DNA of 64,000 bases from Euglena gracilis (GCA_039621445.1 CP154955.1:57506619-57570618); one strand, 5' to 3'. Counted from the stretch's first letter, positions 31,680 through 46,200 are shown. Numbers and translations are program-made. The notes: generated from the letters alone by a model not told the origin.

Positions 31680-34600
31680 GTGTTCCGTTCTAGTTTATTA
31701 TTCTTTTTGTTTTACATTTTCTGTTCCAGGTACCCCCAGTCCACACCTGAAGACCTCGTTCGCGATGTCACCATTGTTGTGAGTGCAAAAGACTTTCTGT
31801 CAACTGCATTCAAGGCAAGCACAGTGATGATTCTGTTTTCTTTTGTCACTGTGCTTTGCCCAACTTTGGCTGCCTTGAATGGAATGATTCCAGCAGACAT
31901 TCGGATTTTGTTCACTTTCCCAAAACCTGTGATTGAATCAAAGGAGTCCTTCCTCAACCAGTTGCAGGCACACAAAGGGAATCTCAGCAACATTGAGTAC
32001 ATCGAGGTCTGGTTTGCAACTCCTTTTCTCCACCTTTCAATTCTCCACAGCTTGAGTCATTTGCGAACCCATTCCTTGGTTGGATTGTGGCTGCAAAGAT
32101 GGTGCAAACCAAGTACATCTTGTTCATGCACAATGATGTCCATTTGTTGGACACTCAGGTGTTTTTTTTAGGGTGGATGGGTGGGACAAGCCCCCCCCCC
32201 CCCAGGGTCACTTCATGAATCTATGGACCCCCCCTGGGTCGCTGGGTGACCGTGCTCAGCCATTTTCAGCCAGTGTCTTTTCCCAAAACCAAGGTAACCC
32301 AGCTGAAAATGCTGAGGCTGGACTGTGGCTGCTCCAAATTTGACAGTGGAATCCAAGTGGACCCCGCACTCACTGGCTGGGCTGGCTGGTGATGACTGGC
32401 ACAGAGCGCCAGATTTTTTTGGACACCAAAACCTGCCCAAAATGCCCGTTCTTGGCAATTTTTTGGAACAGATTCAGCAAAAAAAAAACTCTTTATCACA
32501 TTTTTCTTTGGTGGGCCGGAAAATTTTCCACACCGTCACCAGGGTGAGGGGTTCCACCTGGTGGGTTCTTTCCAGGGCCAGCAAAATCGCCAGTTGTAGA
32601 ACATTTTTCGGTACTTGTCTGTTATCGCACGACATACCCCCTTTTGGTTATCGCACGACGCCCTTTTTTTTGGGTTAATATGGGGTTATTTAAGGAGTAG
32701 GGTTAGGTGCGCGTTGCGCTACATGGCCTGTGCACACCTAACCCTACTCCTTAAATAACCCCATAGGACTAAAAATAAGGTGTCGTGCGATAACCAAAAG
32801 GGGGGGTATGTCGTGCGATAACAGACAAGTACCCATTTTTCCTTGATCCAGAGGTGATCCCACCCCGACTGCTGGGCTGTTTGGAAATCCCCAAAGACCA
32901 CATCAGTTGTGGCCTGTCCATGAGCCCTTTCTCACACACAGAACTGGCGTCCGAAAACCCGGGGGGTTAACTCCGGTTCCGCCGTGAACCCGGAGGCCCA
33001 AATGCTGGTTCAAATTTTCAGAAACGGCCACAGATGGCCTTTCGAGTGGCCGCCAAGAAACAGCAGGAAGATTTTGGGTGGATGCAGGGTTGAACCTTTT
33101 TTGTTTCGTTTTCTGAATTCCTTTCTGTTCCATCCGGGCATTTTTTTGGCAACGTCTGGATTTCCCCAAATTCTTGACCAATGAAACTGAAATTCCTGGA
33201 AGCCATTAATGGTCGAAGAATTGCAAGACAGGCGAGGCTTAGAAAAGGTCCAAAATGTTCAAAAGTTTGGATAGGCCACCCAATGCATCCCGGTACTTGT
33301 CTGTTATGGTACGACGGACCCCTTTTTGGTTATGGTACGACACCCTTTTTTTTGGGTTATTTCGGGTTAATTTAAGGAATAGGGTTAGGTGCGCACATGC
33401 ACGTTTGCGCTACATGGCCACGTTGCGCAACATGCATGTGCGCACCTAACCCTATTCCTTTAAATAACCCTAAAAATAAGTGTCGTACCATAACCAAAAG
33501 GGGGGGGGTCCGTCGTACCATAACAGACAAGTACCTGCATCCCCCCCGTTTGGATAGGCCACCCAATTCATCCCCCCCTTTCAAATACAAGCCTCCCCTG
33601 AGGGTCTTGAAATCAGCACTGCCGGTGACTGGTTTTTTCGGAGTGACTGACTGGTTTTGGTTTCCTTCATTTCCTTCACCGACCCCCCCCCCCCTGGCCG
33701 ACCCCCCCCCCCCCCCCGGGGGGGGGGGGGTGGCTGACTGGTTTCCCGAAAGAAAGTCACTGACTGGTTTTTGAAAAGTGGAGTGACTCCCACCCCCCCC
33801 CCCCCCGGGGTCGGTAAAAAATGTATGGCGGGGGGGGGGGCTTTAAATTGGGAGGGTTAAATTCATGTTTGGGGTGTCTGGGTCACCCAAACATATCCTG
33901 GGGTCCTTTTGCAGCCCCCCCCCCCCAAATAAGACGCGGGTCTCACTTTTGGCTTCATTGCTGGAATCTCTGGGGGTCCTTGGGGATTTCTTAAGCCGGA
34001 GGGGACCCCATCCCCGGGGGGGGGGGTCCAGCCATCCAGCAGCCCAAAGCGGGGTGGGGAGGGTCGAGTGAAATAAAGTTGGGTCCAGCCCAGCCAGGGG
34101 CCGGGCCAGCCGGCTGCAGGCTGGCCTCAATGGCCTCATGTCTGTCCATCCATCCATCCATCATGTCGAGAAGGCAAAAATGTTTCAGAAAATGTTGTTT
34201 TTCATCGACCCAGCCCAGCACAGCCCCCTCCCCCTCTATCCCGCAGGGGGGGGGGGGCAGCCAGCAGCTCGTTTCCAGTTTCCAGCCAGCAGCCTTTTTT
34301 CCCAGCTGGAGGCTGGACCCCGGGCGGGGGGGTCCTTGAGAAACCCCGGGCGGGGTTTGTTGCCACCCAAAAACATCATTTTTCAGGTTCTCAAGAAGTT
34401 TTCCCTTCGGCGTTTCGTGCCACGTGTTTTTTTGGAAAACATTGGCGTTTACTTCAAAAAGCTGACAATCTTGATGGATGGGTTGGTTTGGCGAAGGCTG
34501 GGTTGTCCGGGAAAATTCTCAGGTTTTTGGCCAACTTGAGGGGTTTTTGTAAGGCTCAGTGGGTGGTCCCCAGGGGGGGGACGGGATGGGAGATGGGTTT

Positions 34601-37168
34601 TTTGAAAGAATTGTGTGGGTGGGTTTTGCCTCGAGAAAACGCGCCCATCCTTGTCACCAAGTCCCCCCAGGGGTCACTCAGTCAATACAGGTCCACGGCC
34701 GTCACGGATCACCCCATCTTCCTCACAGTGCCTGAGCGAGCTTTGGAATGCCTTGGAGCAGCATCCCCAATACGGGGTGGCCGCGCCCCACATTTACGAA
34801 TCCGATGGGGAGGGACGGCTGGTGGCCCACGCGATCTCCACCAACCTTCATCTGCGTCAAAAGCGGAACTCAACACAGACTCTGGCCTGCAGCACCGTGT
34901 TGCCCCCTCACAGAGGCAGTTCTGAAGGGACGGGATTGTTTTTTTCCCCTACTAAAGACCGTCCCTCAAGAACCGCCGTTGGATAATGATGTTTTCGGTG
35001 GAAGGGCAATGGTTGAAGGATGCCAGAAAGTCAGTTTGAATGAAAATTCAACGATTTCTATAGCCAAGGCTGAAAATAAATCTGCGCTCTTGGATTGTTA
35101 TTATGCCTTCCCCACAAAGTTGTTTCAAACCAAGGGTGAACGGTTCATAGATTCAATGATGAATGATTGAATGATCCAAAACCCACACATTCAATAATTT
35201 GCCATATTTTGGTAACTTCGGGAAAAACGCCGCCCCCCAACCCGAATTTCAAAACTCCTGGGAAATGCCCTTCTTTTGCACTGGACAGATGGTTTCCGGA
35301 TAACTGATAATTTAGCTGGCCTCAATGCCATGCTGAAAATGGTGCCAATGCCAACCAGTCCCCACCTCCATTTGGTCATGTTTTGGACCACCTTTTCTTC
35401 CCTTTTTTCCTTGTCCGCCAATTTCAAAAGGCTTGCTTTTTGAGTTGGTGAAGTCTGGAGTCTGCCGAAGACATCCACTTCTTGAGTCATGAGGTCAACC
35501 CTTTGACAGCCGTCCTGCGACACCCCAAGGATTTCCAGCAGAAGGTGTTGGCGCCTTTTTGCTTCTGGAGACCACCCGTGGAGCCCAAGCCGGGGGGGGG
35601 GGGTAGCCGGGCTGCAATAAAGCATAAATCCAGCGGGGTTGGAATTCTTTTCGCCAAGATTTTGAGGGGGGAAAAAAACGACCCAAAACACGAAAAACAA
35701 CTTAGCCCTGTTGGACGGAGCTGCCCAACTTTGTTTCAGCGGACCCAAAGAGGTGGACAGGTGGGGTCACTTTTCTTTCGGCAAACCAGTCAGTCACTAT
35801 CCCCCCCGGCTGGGGGGGTCGGCCACTCTGGAATCCAAAGGAAATTTGACCAAAAAACATATTAAAAAAAGGGGAAAAAATTTTCCGCCGCCTTTGGCGC
35901 CGGGTCAGTGGGTAGTGGTTTTTTGCTGACTCGGGAGGGAGTCAGGGCCAAAAACCAGTCAGCCACTCTGAAAAAACCAATCCCCCCCCCCCCCCCCCCC
36001 TGGGGGGGGCAGGGTGTCCCCCACCCCCCCCCTGCGGGCCAGGAGGCGGGGGGTGGGGGGGACACCCCCCCCACCTAAACAGTGGCGCGGTCTGGGTGAC
36101 CGAAAATTTTTGACCCCCCAAAACAACCAAAAGTGCCATTTTGGGCACTTTTGGGGCAAAAATTTGCCAAAGATGCAAAAAATTTTCGGCGCAAAGCGCC
36201 GGAGGAAAAAATTGACCAAGGAGACTACTTGATTGGAGTCACACAGCCACTGGCCGACCCCCCCCCCAGGGTTTGATATCAGGAGGGCGTACATGGTTTA
36301 GGTGGGGGTGTCTCCCCACCCCCCCCTCCTGGCCCGCAGAGGGGGGGTCCGGACCACCCCACCTGCCAGGGGGGTCCGGACCGACCCTCGGGGGGGGGGG
36401 GTCCCGGGACCCCCCCCCCCAAAAAGCAGCAGCTTTTTTCCATCTGGCTCTGGACCTGATTTTTTTTCAAAATAATTGATTCATTTTTTTAAGTTTTTTT
36501 ATTTTTTGAATAATGTTCTGGTGCACTGCCAGTTTTGGGGATTTCAGGCCGAGGGTGTTGTGTCGGCACAAAACAGCCGCCTTTGCGCCCTGCAGGAGCA
36601 GAAGGATTTCTTGGAGGACCACGGGCTGTTGATGCGCACCCACCTGGCACCCACCATCATTGACCCCAAGGCCGCCTTCACCATGGAATACATGGACATG
36701 CAGCTGATGTTGCGCTTCGCCAACACCACCGTGCTCTACGTTCCTTCTGCCCGCATTGAGGTCCATGCCATCACTTGCCCGCCTGGGTGGGGGCGACTGT
36801 TTTTTTCAGAGAGAGATTTTTTGGCTCAACCCCAGGAACCACAAAAATGACCCGGCATTGAGATTTGTTGGCCGTTTTCTTCATATTTGAATCCCAGAGT
36901 GCATCCCATGTGGACAAAGAACATGTTATCCTGAAATGGACGATTACGGAGAACTACGGAAAAGCTCAAAGAACGGATAACTACGGGCAACTACGGATAA
37001 CCGTGGACAAGCCAAAAAAACTTTGGTCACTTTTTGGATATTTTTGACTGCTTTTTCTGTTTTTTTTTGGCTGCTTCTGGTTGCGCTTGGTCGGCTTTGT
37101 CATTTTGCATCACACGTGTATTATATTTGAATATGTAATATGTTTATGTATTTATATATTATATTTTT

Positions 37169-37211
<43 letters not shown>

Positions 37212-40200
37212 CTTACCTCCCCCCCCATGCCCAATGAACAGGGGGTGTTCGGACTGTCTAGATTGTCACCATATGCCTTATCTATACAGAAACCGTACCC
37301 CAAGCCCAATGAACACCCCCCGTTCGGACTGTCTAGATTGTCACCTTAGTGTTCATTGGGGAGGTAAGTATATTGCATAAAATTTTCCTGTTTTCATTTT
37401 TCTCATTTTTTCAGCATTGCTGGTGCACAAGCTTTCTGCTCCCGTTAGTTTCCATTTCTGGATGTATTTTCCCAGTCAATAGTGGCTTTTGCACACCTTA
37501 CGGATATTACGGATGAATATCTGTGATCCATGAATAACAACGGGTGACTGTGGGTTTGCATTAAATTTGGATTTGAGGAAGAGAGAGAGGTTACAAACGA
37601 GAAACATCGTGAAACTCGAACCTGGTTGTAACACGGGGATTGGTGCTCAGTTGGGGGGTCAAGAACCGCAATTATCATAGCAATCCGCAGTAAATCCATT
37701 GTCAAATTTGTTCAAAAAAGCACCGGAGCCACCAGCAAGTGAAGTGTGTGCAATCCCCATTACGGTTCCACCACATCAATTCCTTTCCCCCGCAGTTTGC
37801 CCCCTGGGGCTCAACCGTCGAATGGCGGGACCTGCTGTTCTTTGTTTATCGGCGTTCAGAGCGGCTGGCACGGAGCCAGAGATTCTCTGAAACTGCTGTG
37901 GTCTGTTGAACGTAGATTGGTGATGTTGGTAGATGTTAGATGATTGGTAGATGTTGAATGTAGTTCGGGTGCTGACCCCACCCCGGAGGGGTGCCTGCCT
38001 GGGCAGGCACTGCAAGGCACTCCCAATCCGACCCCCCCCGGGGGGGGGTAGGGCACATGGCCAAAAGTGCCCAAGCACAGCCCCGGTGCCGAAGGCGCCG
38101 GGGAGCGAAAAATGTCAAAGGAAAAGGAAAATGGGCACAGGCCGAATCTGACCCCCGGGGGGGGGGCAGTGCCTGCCTGGGCAGGCACTCCGGACCCCCC
38201 CCCTCCCCCCGGGGTTGGTAAAAAAACAGCCTGGTTGGGATCAGGCACCTATGCCGACCACAGCCGACCGCAGCCGACCGCGCAACTTTTTTCTAATTGA
38301 TGTCAATTTTTCAGTGAGAATGAGGAATTAGGCTCATTTTTATCCCAGATGTTGAGATTTTTCTGGCTCATGTTGCCACTTTTGGCCATTTTTGGCCATT
38401 TTTGGTCGCTTTTGTCCCCTTTTGGCCCATTTGCCACCATAATTCACCCATTTTGACCTATTTTGACCATTTTTGGCCACTTTTTGCCCACTTCTTGTAA
38501 TTTTGGGCCATTTTGTCCTGCTCTTGGGCCATTTTGGGCCATTTAAGGCCATTTTTGACCATTTAAAGCCACTTTCGACCTTTTTCTTTTGGGCAAAGGC
38601 AGCAAAAATCGACCAAAAGTCGGCAACAGTGGCCAAAAGCAGTCCAAAAGCATTAAAAACTGGCCAAAAGCAGCGAAAAGTGGCCAAAAGTCGGCAACAG
38701 TGGATTGTGTGATTGTGATATATGCTCATTTTTTGTTGGCCTGCCCCCCACCAACAGCCAACTACTTTGCCGACTGCAGCCGACCGCAGCCGACCGCAGC
38801 CGACCGCAGCCGACCGCGGGCTAAAATTTGGAATCTGTCATAGGTGCTTGGTTGGGATGTTTAACCCCTGTGACCCTAGGTCTCTGGCTCTGAATGAGCA
38901 ACCCCCCACCCTTCAGCCCAGTGGCAGAACCAGATCATCGATACACGGTAGTTCTCCCAACAATTGCTCAAGCACTGCTGACCTCCCCACCCCCCGGAGG
39001 GGTGGGTGACTGGTTTTTTTTCGGAGTGACTGGCTAGTTTTTGGCCCGGACCCCCTCCCCCCCCCCCCGGGGGGGTCGCAAAAAAAAACCACTAAAGTGA
39101 CCCGGCGCCAAAGGCACCAGAACTTTTTGGCCTTTTTTGCATGTTTTTGGCCGGATTTCCTTTTGGATTCCAGAGTGGCCGACCCCCCCCCCCCCGGGGT
39201 ATGATTAACTGGTTTTTCGAAAAGTGGAGTGACCGGTAAAAAATGTGTGTTCAGACCATCCTGGGAATACCCATGTGGTGCCTTGTGGAGTTAGTTTTTT
39301 TGGGAGAGAAAAAGTGTTTGAACTGTCCCCCAGGATCACCCAGTGAATCTGTGTCCAAGGCACGAAGCAGTATTTGGAGGACAAGTGGGGGGTGGAGTTC
39401 CCCAACACTGGCTTCTGCAACTTCGTGAAATTCTCAGTGTTGCGGCACTTCTACCTGAAGAAGGAGGACGGCAGCATCCCAGAGGACTGGAACACACAGG
39501 TGTCTTTGGTTTCCGCCTTTCTTAAAAACCAAACCAAACGTTTGCCCCCCCCCCCCCCCCCGAGGTACCATTGGCTGGGGGGGGGGCAGCGTATTTTCTA
39601 CCCTCTTGGGGTCTTGGGCGTGGTGTCGGGATTTGGGGTGAGCAGTAGCGCCACAGCACACCCCCTCTGGTGTCGAAGGCATTGGGGGCCCGCAAATCCA
39701 TTCAGGGGCTTGGTGGGCTGGGCCGGGACCCAAATCCAACCTGGGAGGGCAGGGATGGATGGGAAGCCCTTCGGTATTGAGGTAGGTTGTGGGGGGGGGT
39801 CCCGACCACCCCCCCCCCCTGGGGGGTAAGGTGGTATGGGGGGGTCCGGACCACCCCCCCCCCTGGATGTTGGGAGGGGGGGTCCGGACCCCCACCCCCC
39901 CTCCTTGACAGGTGCCAAAAATAGCAGAAAATTTTCTTCCGGCGCACAAAAATGAGCAAAAACACCCCTTTTGCTGATTTTTGGACATATTGCCCATTTT
40001 TTGATGTGTTGGTGTTTTCCCCCCAAAAAGCGGTCAAAAAGCGGTCAAAAATTTTCAAAAAAATGAGCATTTTTGGATCGATTTTCAAAGAAAAAACAGG
40101 GATTTTTGACCGATTTCGACCCGATTTCCGGCCCTTTGCCCGTCCATGAAATCGAAAAATTTTCGGCCCCCCCTCAGTTTCAAGGTAGGAGGGGGGGGGG

Positions 40201-43200
40201 GTCCGACCCACCCCCCCCCCCTCAAGGCTTCCCATCCATCCCTGTGGGAGGGTGTGTGCCTGCTGTAGGCAGGTCCCCATACTCCCCCCAGCAGGGCTTG
40301 TTGAGAAGCCTGATTGCCTCCGTCATCTTCCTCTGTCACAAGATGGCAATCAACACTTCATCCAATCTCATCTCAGGCTGCGCTGATGGCCGCCTGGTTT
40401 GAGTTTGTCGGCTTCAACAGCTTCCACATGGGGACCCGCACAGCGGATCTCCCCGCACTGATCAAGGACATTACCCATCTTCGCAGTCCTGTTGTTGCCC
40501 TTCGGACTTTGTTCACCTGCTCCCGAGGCGTTTTGTGAAATGTGCTGAGCGTGTGATGGAAGACAAGTCACCAGTTGACTTTTTCGCCCTTGGCAGATGT
40601 CTCCAAAGAATTCTTTTATTTCCAAAAAAGATGGGTTGTGCTAAAATTTTTTTGCACCTCTGCTGACCAAAAAAAAATGAACCATGATTGAACGGGATCG
40701 CTTCGCATGCATTTCTTAAAGGGTTTGAACCCCCCCCTCGGGGGGGGGGGTGCTGTTAGCCCTGCTTGCCAGCCCCTTTTTTGCAGGGTCCAGCCCAAAA
40801 ATTTCCGGCACAACGCGCCGAAAATTTTTGAAAAAAGGTGTTCAAAATGGCAAAAAAAAAGGTGCTTTGGGGGGGGGGCATTTTGGTCTTTTGGTGGGGT
40901 GTCAGACGGTCATGTTTTCAAAATTGCGTTTAGCAGGTCATTTTCAGGCTATTGTCTGATTTTGGCCCAGCGCAGCCCAGTTCAGGTCCAGATGGGGTTC
41001 GTCCCCCCTGGGGGGGGCAGCCCAAATTTCCTGCCCTCGTCCAGCAACCCCCCTCCCCCAAGGGTCTTCAAGAGATGTATGCCGCTTCCCCCAGGTGGCT
41101 TTATTTTCGGCCCGTTTGGTCACATGTTCATTATGCAAAGTTCAAACACCAAAATTGGAGGATATTTTTGCCTGCATGTCCCTGGACAACCAAATGGGGT
41201 GATTCTTTTTCCTCCATATTGCAGACTCAGCAAAGCCTCGGCAGTCGGTGGCTCCAGTGGAGTCCGTGCCAGTGAGGCCACAAGCTTCTCGTCTCAGGTG
41301 TGTGAGAGTGGGCTGGCTTGATTTTGAAATGATGTCGCGTTGCTCAGAGTGCTTCAGTTCAGAACATGAATTTCGTTAACCTCTCTGTTTCCGATTTTTT
41401 TTATGTCAATTTTTTTTCATTTTTCTTGCAATGTCTCACCCCCAGGGGTTTTCTTTTTAACTGTAATTCCAGCCAGGCTGTATTTTAGTCGGGGGGGGTG
41501 CGTGCCTGGGCAGGCACTCCCAATTCGACCCGCCGGGGGGGGGGTAGGGCACAAGGCACACGGCAAAAAGTGCCCTAGCACAACCCTGGCATGCCTGACT
41601 GAGCACTCCGAACCCCCCCCCCCCCCCGGGGTTGGTAAAAAACAGCCTGATTCCAGCGCTGTGAGGACATACACTCACCTTGGTGTCGTTCCTATGGGTG
41701 GGTCTACCCCCTTGCGCTCGAGTGCTGCTCTTGCCCCCTCTTCCCATTTTTCTATGTGGGGGACACATGGCGTCGGCACAACGCCATGAAAGTGTTTTGA
41801 ATTTCTCTCTCCAGTTCTCCTCAATATTTTGGCTGAAGATTTCCGAGTACATTTGGGCCCAGCTGCCAGCCCTCCAACCCCCCCCCCCCCCACCCCTGCC
41901 TGCCAGTTGGAGGGAGGGGGGGATTTTCTTTCTCAGTCCTTGCACAACGGAGGGAGTGCAAACCCAGATGATGAACACATGGCTACACAATTGCTGATCT
42001 CCTGCTTTCAAATCGTTTGCTGATTGTGAGTGAACAAAAGGAAGTGGAGTTTCAATCGTCTCTCCGGCCGCTCAAATCAGCTTTTCCGCCCCTGACTGCT
42101 TCTGCTAACTGTTCGTCTTGGTTATCAGATGTAAGAAGGGGCCAGATGATGACGGTGGTTTTGTCGTCAATTTTTTTAAAAAAAAACGGAAGGCTCAGAA
42201 GGCCCCCCCCCGTCTTTTAGGACTCCCATTGAGTTGGATGTCATGTTGGCATTAAGTTTGAATGCAACGTGAAATGGTGAAACTGAATAATAACTCCCAA
42301 CAATATTGCACTTGGTTTGTTGAGAGTTGAAAGACAGAGGCACCAGGCTCCATTTTTTAGAACCCAAAGCTTGAAAAAAGGGTTTCAGTGGTTCTTTTTG
42401 TCGCACATCTACACTGATTGGGCTAAATTGCATTGAAGATTTGAAATCTTTTGGCTGAATTTCTGCTGCTTTGATATCTCTTTGCTTGAAAAAATCTTTT
42501 GTCAATTTGCGTGATGGATGTATCCAGAACAGCGACTGCTGACACCAATGATGTCTACTTTTGGAGCTGATCCCTGACATGCATGGCAAGGGGGGGGGGT
42601 CAATTCCTTTCTCACTCCTTGCACAACGGAGGGAGTGCAAACCCAGATGATGAACACATGGCTACACAATTGCTGATCTCCTGCTTTCAAATCGTTTGCT
42701 GATTGTGAGTGAATAATAAAAGATGTAGCTCAGGACGACACCTCCCTCTGTTCGAATTCAGCGTGTTTCCGCCCCTGACTGCTTCTGCTAACTGTTCGTC
42801 TTGGTTATCAGATGTAAGAAGGGGCCAGATGATGACGGTGGTTTTGTCGTCAATTTTTTTTAAAAAAAACGGAAGGCTCAGAAGGCCCCCCCCCCTCTTT
42901 TAGGACTCCCATTGAGTTGGATGTCATGTTGGCATTAAGTTTGAATGCAACATGAAATGGTGAAACTGAATAATAACTCCCAACAATATTGCACTTGGTT
43001 TGTTGAGAGTTGAAAGACAGAGGCACCAGGCTCCATTTTTTAGAACCCAAAGCTTGAAAAAAGGGTTTCAGTGGTTCTTTTTGTCGCACATCTACACTGA
43101 TTGGGCTAAATTGCATTGATGATTTGAAATCTTTTGGCTGAATTTCTGCTGCTTTGATCATACATCTCTCTAAGGTTTTGCGACCCCCCCCCCCCCGGGG

Positions 43201-46200
43201 GGGGGCTGCTGCAGCCAGCCCCGATTTGGGCCCAGCCCAGCCGCAGCAGCACCCCCCCCCCCTGGGGGGGGGTGCTGCTAGCCCAGCTAGCCAGCCCCTT
43301 TTTGGGGGGTCCAGCCCAAAATTTTTCGGCGCAAAGCGCCAAAAATTTTTGAAAAAATGTGTTCAAAAGTGGCCAAAAACGGGGTTTGGGGGGCGTTTGG
43401 GGCATTTTTGGGGGGTTTCAGATGCATCATTTTTTCAAAACTGTGTTTTGCAGGTCATTTTTGGGCATTTTTCCGATTTCAGTCCAGCTCGCCCCGGTTC
43501 GGGTCCAGCCGGGGTCCAGCCCCCCCCCCCCCCCCGGGGGGGGGCGGGCTAGCTAGCCCAAATTTCTAGCTAGCCCAAATTTCTAGCCCTAGCCCAGCAA
43601 CCCACCCCCCCCCGGGGTCCTTAAAGAGATGTATGCCTTTGATATCTCTTTGCTTGAAAAAATCTTTTGTCAATTTGCGTGATGGATGTATCCAGAACAG
43701 CGACTGCTGACACCAATGATGTCTACTTTTGGAGCTGACATGACATGCATGGCAAGGGGGGGGGGTCAATTCCTTTCTCACTCCTTGCACAACGGAGGGA
43801 GTGCAAACCCAGATGATGAACACATGGCTACACAATTGCTGATCTCCTGTTTTCAAATCGTTTGCTGATTGTGAGTGAACAAAAGGAAGTGGAGTTTCAA
43901 TTGTCTCTCCTTCGATTGCTGCCGGCCGCTCAAATCAGCTTTTCCGCCCCTGACTGCTTCTGCTAACTGTTCGCCTTGGTTATCAGATGTAAGAAGGGGC
44001 AAGATGACGATGAAAGGGGAGACGCTTCCTATGCCCCAAATCCACCCCCCACATTTTTTCTAAAAACCCACCACCATTCTATCACCCCGGAGGGGATAGC
44101 TAGCCAATTTTACCAGCCACTGGAAAAACCACTGAAAAATGTCATTTTTGACCTGTTTTCCCCCGAACTTTCTTGGCGTTTTGCGCCAAGATTTTTTTTT
44201 CCAGCCAGCCTGGCTTCCTAGGCTGGACACAACTTCATTTGAGCAGACCCCTCTAGGGGGCGGGGGGGGGGGCTGCAGCCCGGCTGGGAGGTGCTGGCTT
44301 CTTGTCTGTTTATGACCAGTGTTAACTTCGCTTCTGGCCCAGTTTGTGTGGTGAGTGGCCAGGGACCCCAGACACCAGTGCTCTTGTGTTGCTCCTCCTG
44401 GCTGGAACCCCCCCTGGGGGACTGGGTCCCTTCTGGCTTGAGAAAACTCATGCTTTCCTCTTTTCCAACCAACAAAGTCTGGCAGGGTGGGCAACACCTG
44501 TGGCGCAACGAACCCCTCAGGGAAACACACTCAAAAACCCCGGGGGTGGGGTCACCAATGCATAACGGTCGCAAATCATTTATGGCTTGGGCCCATAAAT
44601 GTCAGCACAGTTTACCATTCCCCAAAATGTTTTGCGCTGAGGTTTTATTTCGTTGAAACATCCGGTACAGGGGATTTCTTAAGCCGCAGGGTACCCTATC
44701 CCCCCCCCCCCCCGAGGGGGGCGTCCAGCCAACCACCAGCCCAAATCTGGGCTGAGTCCCCCCCCCCCCCGAGGGGGTCGAGTGCAATAAGTTGGGTCCA
44801 GCCCGGCCAGTCGGCTGCAGGCTGGCCGGGCTGGGCTGCCCAGCTCATTTATCCCTGCATTTTTTTTTAATCACAGTTTCCTTCATCACAGCCCCTCAGC
44901 CTTGATCTATCCCCATTCAACAAAGTGTCAAGAAGGCAAAAATGTTTTAAAATTTTTTGTTTTTCATCGACCCAGCCCAGCCCAGCCCCCTCCAGTCCCG
45001 GACCCCCCCCCCCTATCCCCTGGGGGGGTCCAGCCAGCAGCCTTTTTGCCAGCTGGAGGCTGGACCCCCCCTCAAGGGGGGGTCCTTAGGAAATCCCCTG
45101 ATCCGGTATGGCACAATAACTGGACCGTCATTGTGTGCAGGTTGGCGGACACGGGGTTGCTCCCGCTGCTGAAGCGGCCCAAAAACTTGGAGACCCGCGC
45201 GAACTTCGAGATGCTGAGCTTCGCGGTGGTGACGAAGGAGCTCCTGACGCCGGAGGACGTGGCCCGCTTCGCCCCCATCTGTGGCCTGCTCGTGAAGCAC
45301 CGCTCCTCCCACAGGTGACCCCCCCCCCCCGTCGTGTCGATATAAGCAACTGGTCGTGCCCAAGTCTTCATCCTTTTGCTGACATTTTCCAGGGTTGACA
45401 CCAATTGGTTTGAGCATGCTTCTTTGCCATGTGTGTTGCATTTTATCGTTGCAGGATGAATCATTTGTCTAGGAAGAGCTGGCTGATCGCCACTGATGTG
45501 CATTTTTCCCTCTGAGCTCCCAGCGGTTTTGGCGGAGGCATCACAGAAGGAGCTATTGGTTGTTTTTGGACTGATTTGTAGCACAGGACCCCCCAGGTGG
45601 AGTGAAGGTTCCGTAATTGTTTTTTTTGTTTGTTTGTTGTGTTTGCTGAAGTTATGGAAAAATGGAAGAAAGACAAAAACCGAAATAAGCACAATGCAAT
45701 CCCATTTCAGTTGGGCAACTGGATGGTTAGGTGGGATGAAGAAGCAGCTATTTTTCTGTTAGGCCAGAATTGCATTGATTTCTGAGGAATGCTTTTTTGT
45801 CTGCATTGTGCCTGAAGCAGCACTCGTCAAGTTGCATGATGGGTGTATCCAGAACAGCGACTGCTGACACCAATGATGTCTGGTTTGGATCTGATTATTT
45901 CCCCCCATTGGTGGGGTTCCGAGACTGGGTTTGAGTGGCCACTTTGGCCACTTTTGGACATTTTTGGCCTCTTTTGGCCAAAGATGGCCACCTTTGGCTG
46001 CTTTGGGCCGGTTTTGGCTGTTTTGCCATCGTCAGGGACAGGGGTTTTTCTTTTTAGACTGCCCCCCCCCCCACCTAACCAGGTACTCCCCATCAAGCAC
46101 CTGTGGTCCTCCAGAGTCCCAGTTTTTTTTGGCACTTTTAGCTGCTTTGGTTGCTTTTTAGTCAATTGGGCTATTTTAGGGCAGGGATTCCCTCTGATTC

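Noticed and set aside
32690-32750. Interstitial telomere (TAGGGTTAGG)
   Set aside because: Only one or two units, present in both arms of palindromic MITEs; it belongs to the element sequence.
38990-39253. Another complete CAATT-family MITE
   Set aside because: Left-like (CAACAATTGCTCAAGCACTG) and right-like (GGTAAAAAATGTGTG) ends exist, but flanks AGTTCTCC and TTCAGACC do not match; kept only as a diverged fragment.
33580-40340. Glycine/proline-rich open frames over C and G runs
   Set aside because: They arise from homopolymers in MITEs, occur on both strands and in all frames, and lack conserved motifs.
45072-45692. Long open frame opposite exon 10
   Set aside because: A shadow of the GC-rich exon plus low-complexity sequence; no motif and no splice context.
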